Shown: positions 61,253 through 64,000 of the stretch, in pieces
How positions within the stretch are numbered: position 1 is the first letter of the stretch
Layout: every line of letters begins with the position of its first letter
Assembly: GCA_009694515.1 (NCBI GenBank)
Contig: SHUV01000001.1
Span: 62,001-126,000 of the forward strand
Length of the DNA: 64,000 bases
Source of the DNA: Candidatus Planktophila sp.
Lineage (GTDB): Bacteria; Actinomycetota; Actinomycetes; Nanopelagicales; Nanopelagicaceae
Reading direction: 5' to 3'
Notes under the pieces: model-generated
The model's database searches: none
Told to the model about the DNA's origin: nothing
The model's input: the letters and a program-made list of their open reading frames with translations, nothing else
Made by a program: the position numbers and the translations under genes

Positions 61253-62146
61253 ATGACTAAACCATGGAACGGCGTTCTCACAGCCACGGCAACACCATTT
61301 AAGGCCGACCTCTCTGTTGATTTCGATAAATATGCAGCGCACGTTGCCTGGCTTGCCGAAAATGGCACTCATGGTGTAATTCCAAATGGATCACTTGGCG
61401 AGTATCAAGTGCTCACACCTGAGGAGCGCGCAAAGATGGTGGAGGTTGCTGTCGCTGCAGCACCAAAAGGTTTTAGCGTCGTGCCAGGAGTGGCTGCTTA
61501 TGGTGCTACTGAGTCACGAAAGTGGGCAGAGCAAGCGCAGAAAGCCGGAGCCGGTGCGGTCATGCTGCTACCTCCCAATGCCTACCGGGCATCTGATGAT
61601 GAAGTGATCGCTCATTACAAAGCTGTCGCCGTGGTGGGCATGCCAATTATCGCCTATAACAATCCGTTCGACACAAAAGTTGATCTGACTCCAAAGTTGG
61701 TAGCAAGAATTGCAGAAGAAGTTCCCGAGGTAGTTGCCATCAAAGAGTTTTCGGGAGATGTGCGAAGAATCTGGCAGATAAAGCGCCTTGCACCCAGAAT
61801 TGAAGTCATTGTTGGAGCCGATGATGTGCTTCTCGAGCTAGCCACCGCGGGTATCGCTGGCTGGATTGCTGGCTTTCCTAATGCTTTGCCAAAAGAATCT
61901 ATGGAGCTATACAACTTGGCGATAGCAGGCAAGTTCACCGAAGCAGCGCCGATGTATGCAGCTCTTCATGATGTCTTCCACTGGGATTCGAAGAAGGAAT
62001 TCATCCAGGCAATTAAATTAGGCATGGATCATGTTGGTCGATATGGGGGACCTACCCGATTGCCTCGCTTGCCACTACCTAAACACGAGCAAGAGCAGAT
62101 TCATCGCGAGCTGGATGTAGCACTCGCATACTTTAAGAATCGCTAA
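61253..62146 (+). CDS. DapA-family deaminase (pyrroline-4-hydroxy-2-carboxylate deaminase)
   Basis: A 297-residue class-I aldolase-fold lyase. The Schiff-base lysine is in VVAIKEFSGDVRR, the catalytic tyrosine in IAYNNPFDTKVDLTP, and PNGSLGEYQVLTPEER is the phosphate/carboxylate-binding start. Among DapA relatives, position between hydroxyproline dehydrogenase and epimerase points to pyrroline-4-hydroxy-2-carboxylate deaminase, giving 2,5-dioxovalerate and ammonia. Dihydrodipicolinate synthase itself is unlikely in this context. Confidence 0.87.
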   Translation: MTKPWNGVLTATATPFKADLSVDFDKYAAHVAWLAENGTHGVIPNGSLGEYQVLTPEERAKMVEVAVAAAPKGFSVVPGVAAYGATESRKWAEQAQKAGAGAVMLLPPNAYRASDDEVIAHYKAVAVVGMPIIAYNNPFDTKVDLTPKLVARIAEEVPEVVAIKEFSGDVRRIWQIKRLAPRIEVIVGADDVLLELATAGIAGWIAGFPNALPKESMELYNLAIAGKFTEAAPMYAALHDVFHWDSKKEFIQAIKLGMDHVGRYGGPTRLPRLPLPKHEQEQIHRELDVALAYFKNR

Positions 62147-62154
62147 GAAATTCC

Positions 62155-63159
62155 ATGAAGACCTTGCGCACGGTCACTACGGTGGAGACACATACCGAAG
62201 GCATGCCAACACGTGTTGTCACCTCTGGAATCGGTGAAATACCAGGGGCGACCATGTTTGAGAAACGTCTTCATTTCATGGAGCATCTGGATTACTGGCG
62301 ACAATGGTTGATGTTTGAGCCTCGAGGACATAGCGCCATGAGCGGTGCGATATTACAAAAACCAACCCGACCTGATGCAGATTGGGGCGTTATCTACATC
62401 GAAGTCTCTGGCTGTCTTCCGATGTGTGGCCACGGAACAATCGGTGTGGCAACTGCTTTGGTGGAGAAAAAACTGGTGCCAATCATTGAACCAGTGACAA
62501 CAATTCGACTTGATACCCCGGCGGGTTTAGTAGTCGTTGATGTCGCCATCGAAGATGGCAGAGCGAAGAATGTCACGATGACAAATGTTCCCTCCTTTTC
62601 CTACGCCCTTGATCAAGAGGTAGATGTTCCAGGGCTTGGTAAGTTGAAATATGACATGGCCTATGGTGGAAATTTCTATGCCATAGTTCCCACCGAGCGA
62701 GTAAATATTGAATTTGCACGCGAAAATGGCCAAAAGTTTTTAGATCTAGGCCTGCAAATTTCTGATGCAATCAATGAACAAAATAGACCGGTCCATCCTG
62801 AGAATCCAGATATAGCAATCTGCCATCACATCGATTTCATCTCACCTGGCACCAAAGGCCCGCTGCATTGGCGAAATGCGATGGCAATTCATCCTGGTTG
62901 GTTTGATCGTTCACCCTGTGGAACTGGCACTTCCGCGCGGCTCGCACAAATGGTGGCGCGAGGCGAATTTAAAGATGGAGATGTTCTTATCAATGAATCG
63001 TGGATTGGTTCCCACTTTGAAGGACGGGTAAAAGAGCGCACAAAGGTGGGTAGCTTCGATGCCATCGTTCCGATGATTACAGGTCGTGCTTGGGTTATGG
63101 GCGAATCAACTTGGATGTTAGATGAGAATGATCCATTTCCTAGCGGTTTTATTGTTTAG
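62155..63159 (+). CDS. 4-Hydroxyproline 2-epimerase
   Basis: A 334-residue proline-racemase-family enzyme interconverting trans-4-hydroxy-L-proline and cis-4-hydroxy-D-proline. Both catalytic cysteines are present, in GCLPMCGHGTIGVATAL and DRSPCGTGTSARLAQM, which separates it from trans-3-hydroxyproline dehydratases, where one is Thr or Ser. Length matches the family. It feeds the D-isomer to the adjacent dehydrogenase. It overlaps the convergent aldehyde dehydrogenase gene by 4 bp. Confidence 0.9.
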   Translation: MKTLRTVTTVETHTEGMPTRVVTSGIGEIPGATMFEKRLHFMEHLDYWRQWLMFEPRGHSAMSGAILQKPTRPDADWGVIYIEVSGCLPMCGHGTIGVATALVEKKLVPIIEPVTTIRLDTPAGLVVVDVAIEDGRAKNVTMTNVPSFSYALDQEVDVPGLGKLKYDMAYGGNFYAIVPTERVNIEFARENGQKFLDLGLQISDAINEQNRPVHPENPDIAICHHIDFISPGTKGPLHWRNAMAIHPGWFDRSPCGTGTSARLAQMVARGEFKDGDVLINESWIGSHFEGRVKERTKVGSFDAIVPMITGRAWVMGESTWMLDENDPFPSGFIV

Positions 63160-64000
63160 TTAATTCGCTGTTCGACTTTCCACGGATTGGCATCTTGTAG
63201 CGCTGGCGGCAGAACCTCTTGTGCAAATGATTGATAGGAAACCGGGCGCATAAAACGATAGATGGCATCGATACCAACTGATGTTGTGTGAGTCGATGAT
63301 GCTGGCCATTGTCCGCCGTGTTGCATCGCCTCAGTGACGGCAACGCCAGTGGGAAATGCGTTCCAGATTACTCGGCCAGCTTTCTGAGCCAAGATTGAGA
63401 GTAACTCGGTGAATGAATCAGATGCACTGCCATGAATAGTGGCCGTTAACTGTCCTTGCAGTTCGCAAGCGATCTTCACGAAGTCTTTCTCAGCTGCTGT
63501 GATAACAACGGTGGTGGGACCGAAGTGTTCTTCTAGCAACCCTGGGGTTGATTGCGCAGTTACCCAGTCGGTAACAAAGATTGTGGGTGTTACACCAAAA
63601 CCATTGTTGGTGGCTTTTGCAGAAAAGACTTTCACTTTAGGTGTTTGTGCAAGTGATGAGATAGCAGCGCCATAGCGGCTGGCGATGGAGGAGGAAAGAA
63701 GTGGTCCCACCTGCAGCGTTTCAAGGTGGGCACTCATGTGTGAAAGGAATTCTCTCTGGTTATCAGGAATGAAGATGAGCCCAGGCTTGGTACAAAATTG
63801 ACCAGAGCCAAGGAGAGCGGAATCAACAAGGCCCTTGGCAAGTTCTTCTGAGCGCTCAGTAATTGCAGCACTTGTCACAAAGACTGGATTAAGACTTCCC
63901 ATCTCGGCATATACCGGAATCGGTACTTCGCGCTTTGCTGCAATATCAAGCAGGATTCTTCCCACTGCTTCAGAGCCGGTAAATCCAACAGCCTTGATAC
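63156..64000 (-). CDS. Alpha-ketoglutarate semialdehyde dehydrogenase, C-terminal part (5' end outside window)
   Basis: The frame stays open past the window edge, reading AVGFTGSEAVGRILLD before the internal GTG at 63965, so about 281 C-terminal residues are visible. YAEMGSLNPVFV holds the general-base glutamate (Glu of the ELGGK-like block in the KGSADH variant) and GSGQFCTKPGLIF the catalytic cysteine. It would oxidise 2,5-dioxovalerate to 2-oxoglutarate with NAD(P), the last step of hydroxyproline use. Sequence style resembles hydroxyproline- and sugar-acid-pathway KGSADHs. Tail-to-tail with the epimerase. Confidence 0.88.
   Translation of the reverse strand, partial: IKAVGFTGSEAVGRILLDIAAKREVPIPVYAEMGSLNPVFVTSAAITERSEELAKGLVDSALLGSGQFCTKPGLIFIPDNQREFLSHMSAHLETLQVGPLLSSSIASRYGAAISSLAQTPKVKVFSAKATNNGFGVTPTIFVTDWVTAQSTPGLLEEHFGPTTVVITAAEKDFVKIACELQGQLTATIHGSASDSFTELLSILAQKAGRVIWNAFPTGVAVTEAMQHGGQWPASSTHTTSVGIDAIYRFMRPVSYQSFAQEVLPPALQDANPWKVEQRIN

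Overview
The window reads as a chromosomal segment of a streamlined, moderate-GC actinobacterium (roughly 48% G+C judged from sampled lines). The actinobacterial signature is strong: a ctaC-ctaD-ctaF / ctaE-qcrC-qcrA-qcrB cytochrome bc1-aa3 supercomplex set, a PimB-type phosphatidylinositol mannoside mannosyltransferase, inositol-3-phosphate synthase beside a PadR regulator, RipA-like NlpC/P60 endopeptidase, DUF3043 and DUF4191 proteins, and the block lipB-lipA-DUF4191-RDD-glnA. Many families match the Mycobacterium tuberculosis Rv2182-Rv2220 neighbourhood, reshuffled. The lower G+C, tiny intergenic gaps and overlapping gene ends suggest a freshwater acI-type lineage (Nanopelagicales, Planktophila/Nanopelagicus-like). 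That placement is an inference.

Layout. 1-8400: DMT exporter fragment, RibD-like reductase, NlpC/P60 hydrolase, pimB, an acyl-CoA ligase / sensorless histidine kinase / response regulator operon, SRPBCC protein, ROK glucokinase and PlsC acyltransferase. 8400-16000: Cys-rich PD-(D/E)XK nuclease, LysE exporter, padR-ino1, crotonase and SDR, NCS1 permease, a shortened NhaA and a TetR regulator. 16000-25100: glnA, RDD, UbiA-like prenyltransferase, DUF4191, acyltransferase, lipA, lipB, MMPL transporter and flavin amine oxidase-like protein. 25100-31800: TIGR01777 epimerase, E2 acyltransferase, lipoamide dehydrogenase, leucyl aminopeptidase and gcvT. 31770-35770: an ECF transporter (T-A-S) and an exported SCO2322-like protein behind a cobalamin riboswitch. 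35790-51900: aldo/keto reductase, DUF3043, nadA, erpA, adenosine kinase-like protein, a cysteine-desulfurase homologue lacking the PLP lysine, the respiratory genes, a degenerate receiver protein, trpD, a DEDDh exonuclease and an esterase. 51900-64000: catabolic genes, hutH-hutI-hutU with divergent hutG, an MpaB-like oxygenase, a HIT protein, and a full trans-4-hydroxyproline route (D-hydroxyproline dehydrogenase beta-gamma-alpha, deaminase, epimerase and the start of an alpha-ketoglutarate semialdehyde dehydrogenase).

How it works together. Histidine and hydroxyproline are funnelled to glutamate and 2-oxoglutarate. Lipoate synthesis (lipA, lipB), the lipoyl E2, Lpd and GcvT form a lipoyl-enzyme set, and the bc1-aa3 genes supply respiration. 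Vitamin B12 is probably imported rather than made, judging from the riboswitch-controlled ECF operon.

The most striking non-coding signal is at gene starts. At almost every first gene of a transcription unit a TANNNT -10 hexamer ends exactly 6 or 7 nt before the start codon with no Shine-Dalgarno sequence, which is the arrangement expected of leaderless mRNAs. I used this pattern to move several starts (nhaA, RDD, ctaE, hutU, nadA, aldo/keto reductase). Tail-to-tail genes almost always overlap or abut. I saw no tRNA, rRNA, CRISPR array, transposase or prophage gene. The only non-coding stretch near 300 bases (35492-35789) is explained by the riboswitch leader.
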